A stretch of DNA of 64,000 nt from Setomelanomma holmii (lineage: Eukaryota; Ascomycota; Dothideomycetes; Pleosporales; Phaeosphaeriaceae). Of this stretch, positions 12,501 through 24,059 are shown one piece after another. The translations under genes were made by a program, and so were the position numbers. The stretch spans positions 727,635 to 791,634 of the forward strand of contig ML978156.1 in assembly GCA_010015745.1 (NCBI GenBank), given 5' to 3'. The notes below the pieces were generated by a model, which was given only the letters and a program-made list of their open reading frames with translations, made no database searches and was not told the DNA's origin. The number at the start of each line of letters is the position of its first letter. The first letter of the stretch is position 1.

Positions 12501-14475
12501 GTGGCCACGATGCCGGGACGGAAATCCGTTCACGTCGCCGACCTGTCTTTGACATGGCAGAAGCGCCAAACTGCGCTCGGTCGCTGTTCAACTCTGATCA
12601 GAGTCGCTCAGTCGCAAGAGCTTCCAGCTACCGCAAGTCGACAGCGCGTTCCACAGCAGACGCAATGCAATATCACATGATCTGCCCTACAACCCAAGTA
12701 CCAGAGTACCTCGATGGCTCGGTTAGAAACGCTGACCGGCCCCATGTTGGGGCGTATCAAATTCGATTGCTCATCGCGTTAATCAAAGTAGGTTACATCT
12801 TCCGTCACTTGCATGCGCCCCTCAGCGCATGTCCGACCGCACACCCACACCTTCGTTGTGGTTGTTAACACGGCATTTGTTTCGTGCAGGGCACGCGAGG
12901 ATCGCCAGCGTGCCATTTTGTCGTCGTATGGCTTTCCACTTGCAGGCAGCGTTGTAACACGTGAGGATGGCATACTCGATACGACAAGACTGACAATCTG
13001 CACCAGCCGATGAGCTCAATCTCGTGCTGAACGTAAACGCCCCAGTTCCGGATGGTGAGTAATAAGCCGAGGGACCTAGAATACGACAGTGCTAGTGGCG
13101 CCTTCCTATTCGCATCAAGCAACAACAAACATCATTGCGGCAATGCAAACGGTTTCCATATCTCGTTTAGAAAGCAAAGGTTCGAGTGTCCATCGATTGA
13201 TGCGCATACCATGGCAAACGCCAAGGATACGCGGGCTGCTGTTCTGCTGACTGCAGTCGAGCTGAGGTACAATTAGACTTCACACCACTATCGATCCCCC
13301 GGACGTGGACAGACCATCCACCACGCTGGGAAACCGTCGCTTTAAACGCTAGCGAACAATGTCACCGTCAGCACTGTCATGAAACGTATTCCAACACAGC
13401 GCAACGAAATTAACCGGCAACGGGAGCTAGCAACTGACCTGAAACATACTTCATTCCGGTTGGTAACTCTGCGGCATGCGACCACACATCTTACTCTCCC
13501 CGCCTTACTGTTACGTTGCTTCACTGCACGTACAAGCATGCTTATCGATAGAGAAGCTTTACAAGAGCTGGCTTATGCGGATCTGGACATGGATCTGAAG
13601 AGGTCATCTCATAGGTCATAGGCCTCGACGCAAGACCTTACCATTGGTCCGACCGTATGCGCCAAGAACTCAAAAGAAGAGTTGCGTTTCGTTTCACGTT
13701 GCTGCATCCGAATTGATCCGCCCATGCGATCAAGAACAGCCTGCAGGATGTTCTGGGGTCTAGGCTTCGTAGGATACGCGTCCTTGGAGATGCTCACCGT
13801 ATGTTCTCACATCTCTCGATAGCTGCAGGAGTTCAAGGTTGCCGTGGAAAGGAGCATGTGTATAATGGCTTCCCACGCTTCGAACGCCCTTGACGGCATG
13901 CAGCTCCTCCGAAGATTTCGAGATAAGCTGTCTTGTCTCTACTATCGTCTCAGACCACCGGTGAATATACCAGGCAAGACCGGAATAGCTGTGCGAGTAG
14001 TAAATTATGTAGGTGCCCCTACGGCGAGTCCGCTACAACACCGCTGAATGCTCCTGATTTGGAGCACCCAGGATTCCGTCTCATGGGTGCAAGTTTGACA
14101 CAGTCCGTTCATCGTACAACGACATTTTCTTCAGTATACATTCGGGAAAGGTGCGAGTCGCGGCTTTTCAGTTCAGCTCTGCACGATACGCCTCGATCGC
14201 TTATATCTTCCCAACGCCGGAGATGTAAAGCTTTCTGACCATTGTACGCCAACGAAATGTTGAAGATATCGAGCCTCGATGCATGAGAATAATCAGAAGC
14301 TTGGCAAAGACTACGTGCGCCAATGGCAACGATCGTGGCTGCTGCGAGGCTCAGAGATGTTTAAGCTGAAATCTCATGATAGGAGCCGCTTCTTCAGTCT
14401 GGCGATGCAATAAAGTGGGATGTGCCAGGCTGATGAATGGCCTTCGCGCTGTGAGCACCTTGCAATCATCTCGCC
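9519..14475. other. Long gene-free interval upstream of HAPB
   Basis: Nearly 5 kb without a supportable protein gene on either strand. Open frames up to about 180 codons occur (e.g. 11353-11907 minus, 12440-12868 plus), but they overlap in several frames, have Arg/Ser/Cys-rich translations typical of non-coding GC-rich DNA, and match no family I recognise. The part next to 9519 must include the HAPB promoter and leader. I see no tRNA fold, transposon end or tandem repeat in it. Confidence 0.5.
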
Positions 14476-16160
14476 ATGTCTTATTCTACACACAAACACC
14501 AAGACAACCAAGTGGATGAGCAACACAAGTCAAGTGGTGCCAGTCACCATGCATCCCACGTGGACGACGCGCATACCAAGCCGAAGATTCCATCACTACT
14601 GACTTGTATCTTTCTTGTCCTGTCAATCGTCTGTACTGCCAGTAGTATTGCAGTCGTGTACTTCGCTCACGGCAAATTGGTTGGCAGCTGGATTTCGCGA
14701 CTTCCGGCCGTCGATCCTCTTGTACTCCTGGCCGTCTTCAACGGTCTATTGTCCTTTTTTTACGAAGGAAATGTTCGTCGCTGGAGTTTCCATCAAGTGG
14801 TGGCGTACATACCAAAGTGGAACGAATCTGGCGAGCCTGCATTACATATCGAACCAGGGCAAAGGAGAAGGAATCCTCGGCACAGTACGAGCTATTCGTT
14901 ACAACTCTCAGGCCCGGCATGTCATGTGCATATTTCTAGCTGTGACTATTATGGATCTCTCCAACGGGCCGCTCCTTCAGTGGTCCATTAGATATGTGAT
15001 TGCACCGCATGTTCGCCACTACCAAGACGATCTCATATTGGTATCGAACGTCACCGATGGCTGGGCTGGGCTCGTTGACAACACAGCCCCTGCGAAACTG
15101 TTCAGTTCTGGCGACTTGGTTAGTGTTGTGGGGTCAGTGTTGTGGTCGACTGGTATAAGAATACCACTATGGACTAGACGTACAACTGCACTAGGGCATG
15201 TACGGGCACTCTACAAGGTACAGGAGTATCTTTGAATTGCAGTACGAGCACTCCTCGACCGCTGGACCTGACTTCGTCGGAGAGTGTGAACGCTACGCTC
15301 TTCAGTATCTCTTTGAATCGCACAGTGGATTTACTGGGTGCTCCAGTCGTGGCATTCACGCATGTGTTCACCCATGGCTCCCACTCAACATGTCAAGCTA
15401 CAGTAGAAGAGGAACGCTGCACGATCAGAGCTGCGACGGTCGGATACGACGCCATCTTCGCGGATAATGTGGTAAGACTAAATCATACCCGCGAACCGAA
15501 GGTAAAATCATTATAGATATCCCTTGGAGATTTGCCTGCGCCTGATGGCACTCCTGCCAGTCCACTCTCGGCACTGGATTGAGTCAGCTACAGTTACCTC
15601 CGGACCCATGCAGTACTGACGAACAAGTCCGCCGACGGTACTTACGGCTATGACTCCCTTACAGGAGTACTCAGCAATGTATACTCCCAGGCCATTGACT
15701 CCGGAGACCCGTCTTGCGACTTGAGTTGGCAGAACGCGACGACACCCATCATCGAGAGCATACACCGGCCTCATGTTCCGGATAGCTCTGTGGAACTCTT
15801 CCGGTATGCACTTTTAATATCCCACAGATCATATGAAGAGGACTAACACTGCATGCCCGTAGGCTCCGAGCGCGGCGCTGATCAAGAATGGACGGACACA
15901 TATGACGCATTGACATATCAAGCCGACCTCGGATATCTATGGGCAGCGATAGCATTAATGCTACTAGGCACAGTTATGGCAACATCTCTTCTACAGGGTT
16001 ACCGGACGCTATCACGGCCTATCAGCCTTAGTCCCTTAGAGACTGTCTGCGCGCTTGGTCCCGTCTGAGTGCCTTTCCCTCACCGGCAGCACAAGCGGAC
16101 ATGAGTATTGGAGAACTGTTTGAATCGATTGGGAATAGGGAAGCAAAAAAGATGGTTTGA
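14476..16160 (+). pseudogene. Decayed gene for a fungal multi-pass membrane protein with large extracellular loop
   Basis: Remains of an uncharacterised fungal membrane-protein family. The order is a hydrophilic N-terminus, TM helices (IPSLLTCIFLVLSIVCTASS, PLVLLAVFNGLLSFF), the signature GVSIKWWRTYQSGTNLASLH, a further TM ending in NGPLLQWS, an N-glycosylated extracellular domain with paired Cys, and a last TM (LGYLWAAIALMLLGTVMATS) followed by RPISLSPLE. Plausible introns lie at 15119-15177 and 15804-15862. Damage is extensive. A 1-nt excess in a run of seven T (14755-14761) breaks the frame before GVSIKWW. TAG at 15514-15516 and TGA at 15580-15582 (probably a former Trp codon, SALD-W-VSYS) stop the extracellular part. 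The frame changes again after the second intron and once more near PLETVCALG. The end is approximate. Confidence 0.72.
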
Positions 16161-16859
16161 ACACGGACTGGGGTACGGTCTGCCGTGCCCGCTCTGCCCA
16201 ACCTTTAAACAATACGACCGCCGCTTTGACTGTCCCAACAACGCCAGGTTAGCTCCCAAATACTTCGCAGCTACCAACTAGTACCCACAAAACCACCCGA
16301 GGGTAAAGACAACTCTACCAAAGAATCATGCCGGAGGACCCTCGACTTCGATCGCTCACGGACTGTCGCAGGGTTTGATGCTGCCGCCGGCTACGATAGA
16401 CCTGAGTCTCGCTCCCGCAATAAATCGACATCGATGTATCTGGGACAACCAAGCCAGTCTGGCACATACGACCATAGGTTCGAGAAACTAGCGCTTCCCG
16501 TTCGCTCAGCGGTACTCAAGCTCGTGACCGGCGGATTAGTAGTCAGGTGGGTGACCACTGGCGAATACCCGCTGTTGTATGTTTTTGGCTTTTTGTATCC
16601 CTATCTGCCGCTATACACTTTTTGGACGTGCAGGAGATAGTGTACGCCGGACGTCATTGTGATTGTCATGTACGTTCCGATGTTGTCTGGTGATTCTATG
16701 CAGCAATTGCACAGGTATTGCATGGGACAAGATCAATTATGATATGTAGGAGGACTGATCAATTCGTATGGAGAACTCGGGACGATGATTTCCACAAGCA
16801 AGAAGTTGGTATCTTCTTTTTCACCATCACTTATATCCGTGTATCATACCTCTCAAGCA
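16161..16859. other. Intergenic: between decayed membrane gene and NOP12 3' end
   Basis: No supported gene. A 68-codon plus-strand frame at 16434-16640 could be eroded tail of the upstream pseudogene, but I could not align it to anything. Confidence 0.5.
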
Positions 16860-18542
16860 CTACTTCCCCTTCCCGCCCTTCTTCCACGCCGAACTCCTAC
16901 TCTTACGACCATTGGGACCTTTCTTCTTTCCACCACTACCCTTGAACTTCAACCCGCTCTTGCCCTGCCCTTCCTTCGCGCGATGACCCTCGAAAACAAA
17001 GCCCTCTTTCGTCTGAGCCTTGGCAACCTTGCCCAGTATCGAGCGCGCACGACCTTGCATCGACTTCTGCTCATCGCTCATCTTGGCCACATAGCCCGCT
17101 TTGCCGCTTCCACTGGCTCTTCTGTCCTTGGTCGGTAGCGCAACTCGGGGCTTGTCTTTCTTGTTCTTCTTCTCTGCTCTGCAGCGCGTGACGCGTAGCT
17201 TGCGCGGTAGCATGGGCGGGAATTTTTGCTCGTTGTATAGTAGCGCTGCTTCGACGCCGTTTTCATCGTAGAATTGGACGTATGCGAAACCCTTGCCGAC
17301 CCGGGTTGCGGCGTCGCGGACTACACGGACACTTTCGATCTTGCCTGCTTTGGCGAAATGTGTCCAGAGCCCTTCCTCGACGTCGGAAGCTGGCTTGCCC
17401 TTCTTCTTCTGCTCACCTTCTGCTATCGGTGTGTGTGACTCGTCGTCGACGAAAGGTAGGTTGCCGACGAATACACAGCGGCGGTGATCGACCTTGGCGG
17501 GATGCGCTACCGAGTCTACATGCAAGTGTCGCTTGAGGAGGACAGTGCCGTTGAGTTTCTTGACTGCCTCGCGTGCAGCGACCTTAGTCGTATATACAGC
17601 ATAGGCGTTTGTGCTTCGCGTTGTTGACTCCATAATCTCCTTCTTTGCGTATGCTGCACGCTTGGGAAGACTGTTGTCGAATGCCGTGGATCGATATCGA
17701 ACGGACTCCACTTTGTGTGGGGGATTGTTGTCGGCCAAATCAGCAATGAAGGACTCAAGGTGCTTCTTCAGCGCCTTCTCAGCAGATTTCGAGTTGATGC
17801 ATTCGGTCGAAACGTTGCCGAGGAAGACTGTTCGGCCTGCCTTCTCAACTTCTTGTGCATCCTTGTCGTCCGTTTTCACCAGGGACTCGTGCTTGGGTAT
17901 CGCGAAGTCGTCTTTAGCCAGTTCTTCTTCATCTGAAGGTTCGTCGTCACTGCTCTCAGCTGCTTGAGCCTTCTCCAATTTGCGTTTCTTTTGTCTTTGC
18001 TCCTCTTCTTTGGCCTCCTCTTGCGCCAGCTTCCGCATGTACGTGTCTTCGACCTCCTCTTCCTCGCCGCGCTTGCGCTTCTTCTTAGTAGGCTTCTCTG
18101 GGCCACCATTCGACAAGGATTCTCTCAGCCTTTCGAGCACTGCCTCGTTCTCAGAGGTCGAGTCCTCGGCGTCAGGCTCTTTCTCCTCGTCAGAAGAGCC
18201 ATCTTCGGATCCTGCTGCCTCGTCTTCGCTGATTTCATCGTCTTGGGAGCCCTCACTCTCGTCGCCTTCACTCTCGACATCTTCGGCTTCGCTAAGCTCT
18301 TCGTCGTTTGCTGTTTGTATGCGCGTTTGGTAACGTGACTTTGGGGGAGCTTGCACTGGACCTGCCTGCATATCATCAGCACTTCATATCAAACCACATG
18401 CTTGCCATAGACTACGTACACTGCTCGCAAACAGAGATGCTATGGTGGGGTCGATCGCTTTTTTGTCAATTTTGATGACTGACTGGTCGCCATTCTGCCG
18501 CGACTCCGGCTTCGCGGACTGTTTGGTCTTTGATTTGGCCAT
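16860..18542 (-). CDS. NOP12: Nucleolar protein 12 (RRM protein of 60S assembly)
   Basis: Nucleolar RNA-binding protein needed for pre-25S rRNA processing. Exon 1 (18542-18420) encodes 41 residues ending IDPTIASLFASS. A 54-nt intron (GTACGT...ATGCAG) leads to exon 2 (18365-16860), which continues AGPVQAPPKSRYQTR; the total is 542 aa. The N-terminal third is acidic with Glu/Ser/Asp blocks and a basic KKKRKR nuclear/nucleolar signal. RRM1 lies at about 220-331, starting at RTVFLGNVS. RRM2 lies at about 336-440, with RNP2 CVFVGNLPF and RNP1 GKGFAYVQF. The C-terminus is Lys/Gly-rich. The domain order, split start exon and LASLFASSAGPV-like junction match Nop12 rather than the related Nop13. It is divergent from the DEP1/SDS3-type gene, with 491 bp between the starts. 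Confidence 0.93.
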
Positions 18543-19033
18543 TGCAACAATTGCACGCTGTAAGAAGCAGCTCCAGAAAGTTTTGGGTGGAGCAAAGGGT
18601 GCCTAGCCGCATCGGGCTGGCGTCACGGCAATATGATGGACCGCCCGCGGCTCGTGCGCGGGCGGTGACGGAACTGAGCGTGTCTGCCCTGAGTGCAAGC
18701 AATCGGCGGTCATTCGCAGGCAGGGTTCACGGTATCCAGCTGTTCTCCGCTTCCCACCACACCTCCATGCTTCACAGTCCTCCACGTTTGCACATACGCT
18801 ACCACGCCGCTCCTAGAGCTTTCGCCGAACCGCTCTTGCTGGTTTTGTCTCCAGAACCACCCTCGGCGCACACGTTCTACCCGGTCGCTGAAGCGTCTTT
18901 GGCCGCCCGCCGCGCTCCCGTTCCCTCATACTATCCAGTGGCCTTGCAGCATCACCGGCTCCCAATATACCTTTTCTAAGACAATTCCTCGGCATTGGGC
19001 AAGAGCTGACAAGCTTTACCGCCTGGGCGCACG
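18543..19033. promoter_or_regulatory. Divergent promoter region NOP12 / DEP1-SDS3-type gene
   Basis: A 491-bp interval between two divergent start codons. It must hold both promoters. I see no clear TATA box, consistent with housekeeping genes. Confidence 0.5.
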
Positions 19034-21568
19034 ATGAGCGCGCACAGCCAGGCGAGGAGGAGCACATCACGAACAGCCCCCGACGCCGGCGACAAAAGTG
19101 CGCAGGAGAACGGTAAGTCAGGAACTCTCCTCGATAGCCTCACATTTGCCACGGTTGTTTCGTCTTTCGGGCACATAGTATCTTTTGCGAATATCCTGGC
19201 GCCGCAGCGGACCCTTTCTGTCGACTGGAAGGACGACAATGACGGCACACTCCTGCAACCCTCGTCTCCCATACATCTACGCCCGACCCTCTAGAAGCTG
19301 ACATTCTCTCGAATAGGTGCGGATCCTTCACACAGCAGCGCGCTGCCCGACCCCTCTTCCACCACCACCCCCTCCAATCAACCTGTGCGAATATCGGCAC
19401 CAACCATAGAAGAGGCCGCCATGCTCTCTGCGCTATCTGCTGCGACGATGGTCGAGGTCGAAGCGCCAACCGTCGTAGCGACATCGGGCGACTTTGACGA
19501 CATCGCAGACAACGGGTCGAGTAGCTTGAGCGAGCTGGGAGACGCGTCCGACGACCAGTCCATGCCAACGCCGAGACCTGCTGCAGCCGACGACCTAGAC
19601 GAGGATGACTCCGAAGCTGAGACAGAGCGGCTCGAGCACACGCCCCGCAAGCTTGGAGAAGCGTCATTGGCTTCTGAGGCGTTGTACACACGGACACCAA
19701 GCAAATTGGCGCATTCAAGAACGATAGAACAGGAGGACTCTGCTCCGCCGACACCCTCTATCGTCACAGATGATGCGACAATTGACGACGCAGCCGAAGC
19801 AGACAATCCTCTACATTCTTTCTCGCTCGTTGCAGCTTCAGAAGCTGCGAATCTCGAGTATGTGGGCAAGAAACGGAAACGAACAAGCGAAGTGGGTAGT
19901 CCTGCTGAGGAACAAGATGAGGACGAACCTGCACGCAAACGCAGCGGGACCATGCCAATTTCGGCAACCAATGGCACCTTCGCAGACGTGGTTGACAGCT
20001 CCGAGCAAGTAGATGTCGAGGAGGAGCTCGAGGCCGCAGATGAGCGACTATCGCAGCTCGCGCACGAGGAGATGGACCTCGAGGAGAGGCAGGCGAACAT
20101 CGCCGCTGAGACCGTCGGCGAGCTAGCAACAGTCGCAAAGCACACGAAACCACGAAAAGGCGGCAGACGCGGCAAACGGAAAGCCGAGGACTCAAGCTAT
20201 GCATTCACCGAGCATTTCGCTGCCGCAGATGCGCATGACTTGGAGGGAGAGGATGACAATGACGAAGAGCATAGCGCCGCGCTCGACGAAGAGATCGCAA
20301 AGAAGAAGCACGCTATTGACGAGTTAGCAAAAATCGAGAAGAAGTTCAAACTCTTCCGCGAAAAGTAAGTGGACTTGCTCACAAGCTCTTACTCCGATGC
20401 TGACCATTAGCAGGCTATGCGACGAGCAAATAGCGCAACACGAACGAGAGCTCGAAATGCTCAAGCAGCCAAACTGTGTGCATCCTGAATATCTTGCAAT
20501 GATCAAATGCATAGACGAGCGACGAGCAGACAAGATAGCATACGAGACCAAGCTCCTAGAGTACAAGCAGAGGAATCTGGAGGTCGTTACTACAGCAGAG
20601 CGCCACCAGATGCACAGCCAGTACTTCCAGACTGTCCGACATGTGCGAGAGGAGATCCTCGAGGAGAGCAATCAGCGCGTGTTTGAGTTACAAAGAGGAA
20701 GACGATCTCTTGGCTGCGACGAGACGCAGTATATGATCAAGCTTCCAGAGAAGCGCTCTGATCAAATACGGCACCAGACAGCATATAACCTCGAGGTTTC
20801 TATCTTGTCTGGTGTGGCGAAATATGTCGGATTCCCGGCAGCTCCAGACATCAGTGCTGCGCGTCCCTTGGACATCGATGAGGATCTTCGCGCAATGAAG
20901 GTGAGTTGCTGAGTGAAACTGTTACAGATTTGGCAGCTGACTCGTCGCTCCAGATTGCGACACGCCCTGCACCGCCTCCATCTTTCCGGACATATAATCG
21001 TACAACAACGGCAGACGAGGCTGCTGCGGAGGAACAGTTTCTCGAGAGCACTCCGTGGGCAAATCCGAGGCATCCATCGCACCAAGAAGCTCGGTTTGGG
21101 CCAGTTCCCGCCCGGGTTCCCAGCTATCAGACGCCAGCGGGACAAAGACGCGTAGTCGATCTCACTGCGCCCAATGGTTCCGCATCGACTATTGAAGCGA
21201 ACTCGAATCCGCCCTCATCGCATACTATCAACGGTCGGCTAGCCGAATCAGAATCACCTGTGCTGCAGATGAAGAGGCATCCAGCTGATCAGACAGCATA
21301 TGCGGAGACTCCTGGTTCGAATCCTCGAAATCTTGGAGTCCTCGGCAGGGAGTCGTATGCGATGTTATCAACTCCTGCGGCACAGCAGATAGACACGCCG
21401 CTCGACGATCAAGGTGGCCAAAGGTGGGCCAGCAGCATGCGACCTGGCCCTTCTACGACTCCTTCTGGTCCTGGCGGACCGGGTCGACCAGACGCGGGCC
21501 TTGTTCCCATGACGCAGCGCAGTGGGCTAGGCACCGTGAGCGTTGGCAGCAGCCTGTTTGGGCGGTGA
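19034..21568 (+). CDS. Sds3-domain subunit of an Rpd3-type histone deacetylase complex (Dep1-like)
   Basis: Predicted nuclear scaffold of the Rpd3L/Sin3 deacetylase complex. Four exons: 19034-19112, 19317-20364, 20414-20900 and 20954-21568 (introns 204, 49 and 53 nt), encoding 742 aa. The N-terminal 270 residues are acidic and Ser/Thr-rich with a basic KKRKR signal. A conserved helical block lies near 280-340 (LSQLAHEEMDLEERQANIAA). The Sds3-like coiled-coil domain is at about 358-480 (IDELAKIEKKFKLFREKL joined across intron 2, then HPEYLAMIKCIDERR). The Pro/Ser-rich tail is probably disordered. Filamentous fungi carry Sds3-domain proteins annotated either Dep1 or Sds3. The long N-terminal extension favours Dep1, but I cannot decide without an alignment. 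Intron 1 is unusually long for this window, and its acceptor was chosen because it restores the frame. Confidence 0.88.
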
Positions 21569-22453
21569 CCTTCCCACACTGCGCGTTCGTCCGTCAGCCT
21601 TGTTGTATGAGCTATGTCAGCATTGTATGCGTATGATTGGGATTATCGGCGTATATTGGTCGCTGTTTTGCATTTACACCGGCCAGCTTCCACGTTTATA
21701 TGCCGTGCGATTGTAGACGATCCAATCTGCCACTCGCCGTATTTGGACAGGTGGACATCTCCGCTTCGATATCCTTTCTCACCGCGTTCCTACCTCAGAT
21801 TTCGACGATTTCGATTGTACTTTACTTGGAAGCCACTGAGCGAGCCGCGAGATGTGGTTGGTTGCTTTGAATGGCGGCATGAACGCGGACGAAATGATAC
21901 CTCTTGATATATGAATGACAAACAACAAACTCGCGTACATTCGCTTTGTCGCTTGATGGACAGTGATCGCGATTCCGAAAGCAAGAGATGTGGTGAGGAA
22001 TTGCGGCAGAGAGACTGGAGCCTTTCAACGCCGCCAAGCCAAGCCGCTAGTGCAAGGATCCACCCTCAATCCCAAGCCTTTTCCTTCTTTCCTTCCTCCT
22101 ACAATGCTCGAGCATCCTTCGGCATCAGAGGGTTCGACAAGGTCACATGCTGCGATCAAACCTCGGAATGAAACGATGCTACTGAGCCTTAATGCTCTCC
22201 TTGTATTAATAGCACTGCACCACCAGAAGAGCTGGAAGTCTACCAGCCAGGAGTGTCTTCCCGTACACTTCACTGTGCTTATGTCCGTGAGCGTCAAATT
22301 CAATAGCTCTTCTTACTTCATGGCGGCACTCGCTTACCCATTCAGATAAAAAAAGGAGATGGCTAACATGCTGGAAACTTCGAATTTGGTTCTATATTGA
22401 CGAGCATTAAAGCGCAAGGGCCGGATATCTTGGAAAATCCCGAAAAGACCATT
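21569..22453. other. Intergenic: two convergent 3' ends
   Basis: Convergent 3' flanks of the Sds3-domain gene and the four-helix membrane gene. No supported gene is seen. Confidence 0.6.
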
Positions 22454-23093
22454 TCACTTCCCCAACCCTTCATGCCCAGTAACTCCTCTTCCTCTACCCA
22501 TGCTGACCCTGCTCCAAAGCACTACACCCAACAAACTCGCACCCAAAACAACTTCAGGGACGAGCAGATAGCGCGCGGTACGTAGCTCTTTGCATACGCT
22601 CTCTGGATTTCCAGAAACAACGTGATCACTATAGGCACAAGACCATGTCTCGATGGTCCAATTGCCAGCAGACAAAGGCAGGCGCAACTTGCTCGCGGTG
22701 TTGTATTCGACAACGGTGTAGATGAGCACGATCAATGGGCGTCCAAAGATGAAGCACGCGACGAACACTTGGGCGTTGAGGAGCCAGTGTCGCTTTTTGG
22801 TCTGGAACACGGTTAGATTGGAAATCACAGCGGGGACGAGTGACGCTAACTTGTTCGTGCTTTTCGGGTGTCTTTATCCATAGGAAAGTGAATAACAGCA
22901 TGTCCACAATGCCGCCACAGCCGGGCCAGAAAAGTAGGCCCCGACCTGTTCCTCTTACATTGTTTGGGAGAACGCTAGATGGCGAGTCGGTGAGAGACAC
23001 GCTCCTTGCTACGAGTGCTAGGATGGCGATGCTGAGGACGCCGATGAGAACGTTCAGAGCGTGAATGGCTATAGTTGTTGGTGACGGCGCCAT
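22454..23093 (-). CDS. Small four-helix membrane protein, function unknown (MARVEL-like topology)
   Basis: I do not recognise a named family. Exons 23093-22851 and 22801-22454 flank a 49-nt intron (GTTAGC...TTCCAG) and give 196 aa. Four hydrophobic segments are visible: IAIHALNVLIGVLSIAILAL, LLFWPGCGGIVDMLLFTFLW, WLLNAQVFVACFIFGRPLIV and YLLVPEVVLGASLLGVVLW. Between the third and fourth lies an extracellular-type loop with two Cys and an NWT sequon (GNWTIETWSCAYSDHVVSG...SVC). Helix count, size and the Cys pair in the last loop resemble fungal MARVEL/tetraspan-like proteins, but no diagnostic motif is present. The splice is supported because it joins the second and third helices in frame. It is convergent with the Sds3-domain gene. 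Confidence 0.75.
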
Positions 23094-23178
23094 GATATAG
23101 CAAGAAACGATATCATGTGAACTGAAAGTACTGATCTTTCAAAGTCTATTCTCATACCTTTCCTGACTTTTTGTACAA

Positions 23179-23676
23179 CTACACTGTAATGTTAGGCATA
23201 CATTTGTCGTACGCCAAGGCACTTATTTCGCGATGTTGACCCCGTGTCATGGTGGAGGTATAGATCGACAGCCACTTTTCGCATTCGATTGTTCCCGCGT
23301 TGCATGTGCACTGGGATAGCGGAGAGCTGTGTTCCATTCTGAATTGTATTTCCGTGACATGATAAAGCTCGATTTGTTTGTAGTTATTGAGGTTAGCAAA
23401 TTGGTGCAACGCTTGCGGACTCGGGCGATGACGTTAGTCATCTCTAATACGTGTGTTCCAAGCCACACCACAGCCGCTGTTATTCTTGGGAAGTCTAGAT
23501 AAACTGGGTTGCAAGTACTCACAAATATAATGCAGAGTAACAAGTGTATCCTCATACTGCTGCACATCGCTTATTGATGCACCATAATGAGGAGCTCGAC
23601 AGTTTGCAAGTTTGTTTCTGTAGTACTGATACTCTAGTGGAAGTGTATCAAGCCGTAGGTTGTGATTCATTGCCAT
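23179..23676 (-). CDS. Possible small two-exon gene, unknown function
   Basis: A tentative gene. Exon 1 is 23676-23523 and exon 2 is 23411-23179, giving 128 aa. The 111-nt intron has donor GTGAGT, a GACTAAC branch site about 20 nt before the acceptor, and a less common GCAAG acceptor. Exon 1 encodes MAMNHNLRLDTLPLEYQYYR and exon 2 carries a Cys cluster (QCTCNAGTIEC). There is no signal peptide or membrane segment, so the five Cys do not by themselves imply secretion. A TATAAAT box lies 83 bp upstream of the ATG. Codon choice is unremarkable. I do not recognise the protein; it could be a lineage-specific gene or chance open frames. Confidence 0.35.
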
Positions 23677-23758
23677 GCTCTTCAAGTTGAGAGTGTCTGC
23701 GATGTGAATGGATGTACAGCTTGAAGAAGAAAGATATGGAGCGGACAGCTCAAAGGAT

Positions 23759-23765
23759 ATTTATA
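23759..23765 (-). promoter_or_regulatory. TATA box candidate for the small gene
   Basis: TATAAAT on the minus strand, 83 bp upstream of the ATG at 23676, a suitable spacing for a fungal promoter. Confidence 0.35.
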
Positions 23766-24059
23766 TTCTGCAAAATCAGCCCATCTTTGAGGTAAGATGT
23801 GGTCCATGGTTGAGAATATCGTTAATCCTCAATATGCATGTCTAGTACGGTATACCAGATAGTTTCACACATACGGCGCGATTTGAAAGCCTCCGATGGC
23901 AAGTTCAAAGTGTTGCATTCCAACTTTTGTACCTACATATGTCATTCACGCTGAAGAAGCGAGAAGACTATCCATGCTCTATGCACCAAATTCCAAGACG
24001 ACCACTTATGAGCCATCAAATCGACTGTTCGAGACGTGTAGGAAGCTAGCGATCAGGCT

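Noticed and set aside
21300..21330. A GGTTCGAATCC stretch resembling a tRNA T-arm
   Set aside because: It lies inside the Sds3-domain coding exon and no cloverleaf can be built around it.
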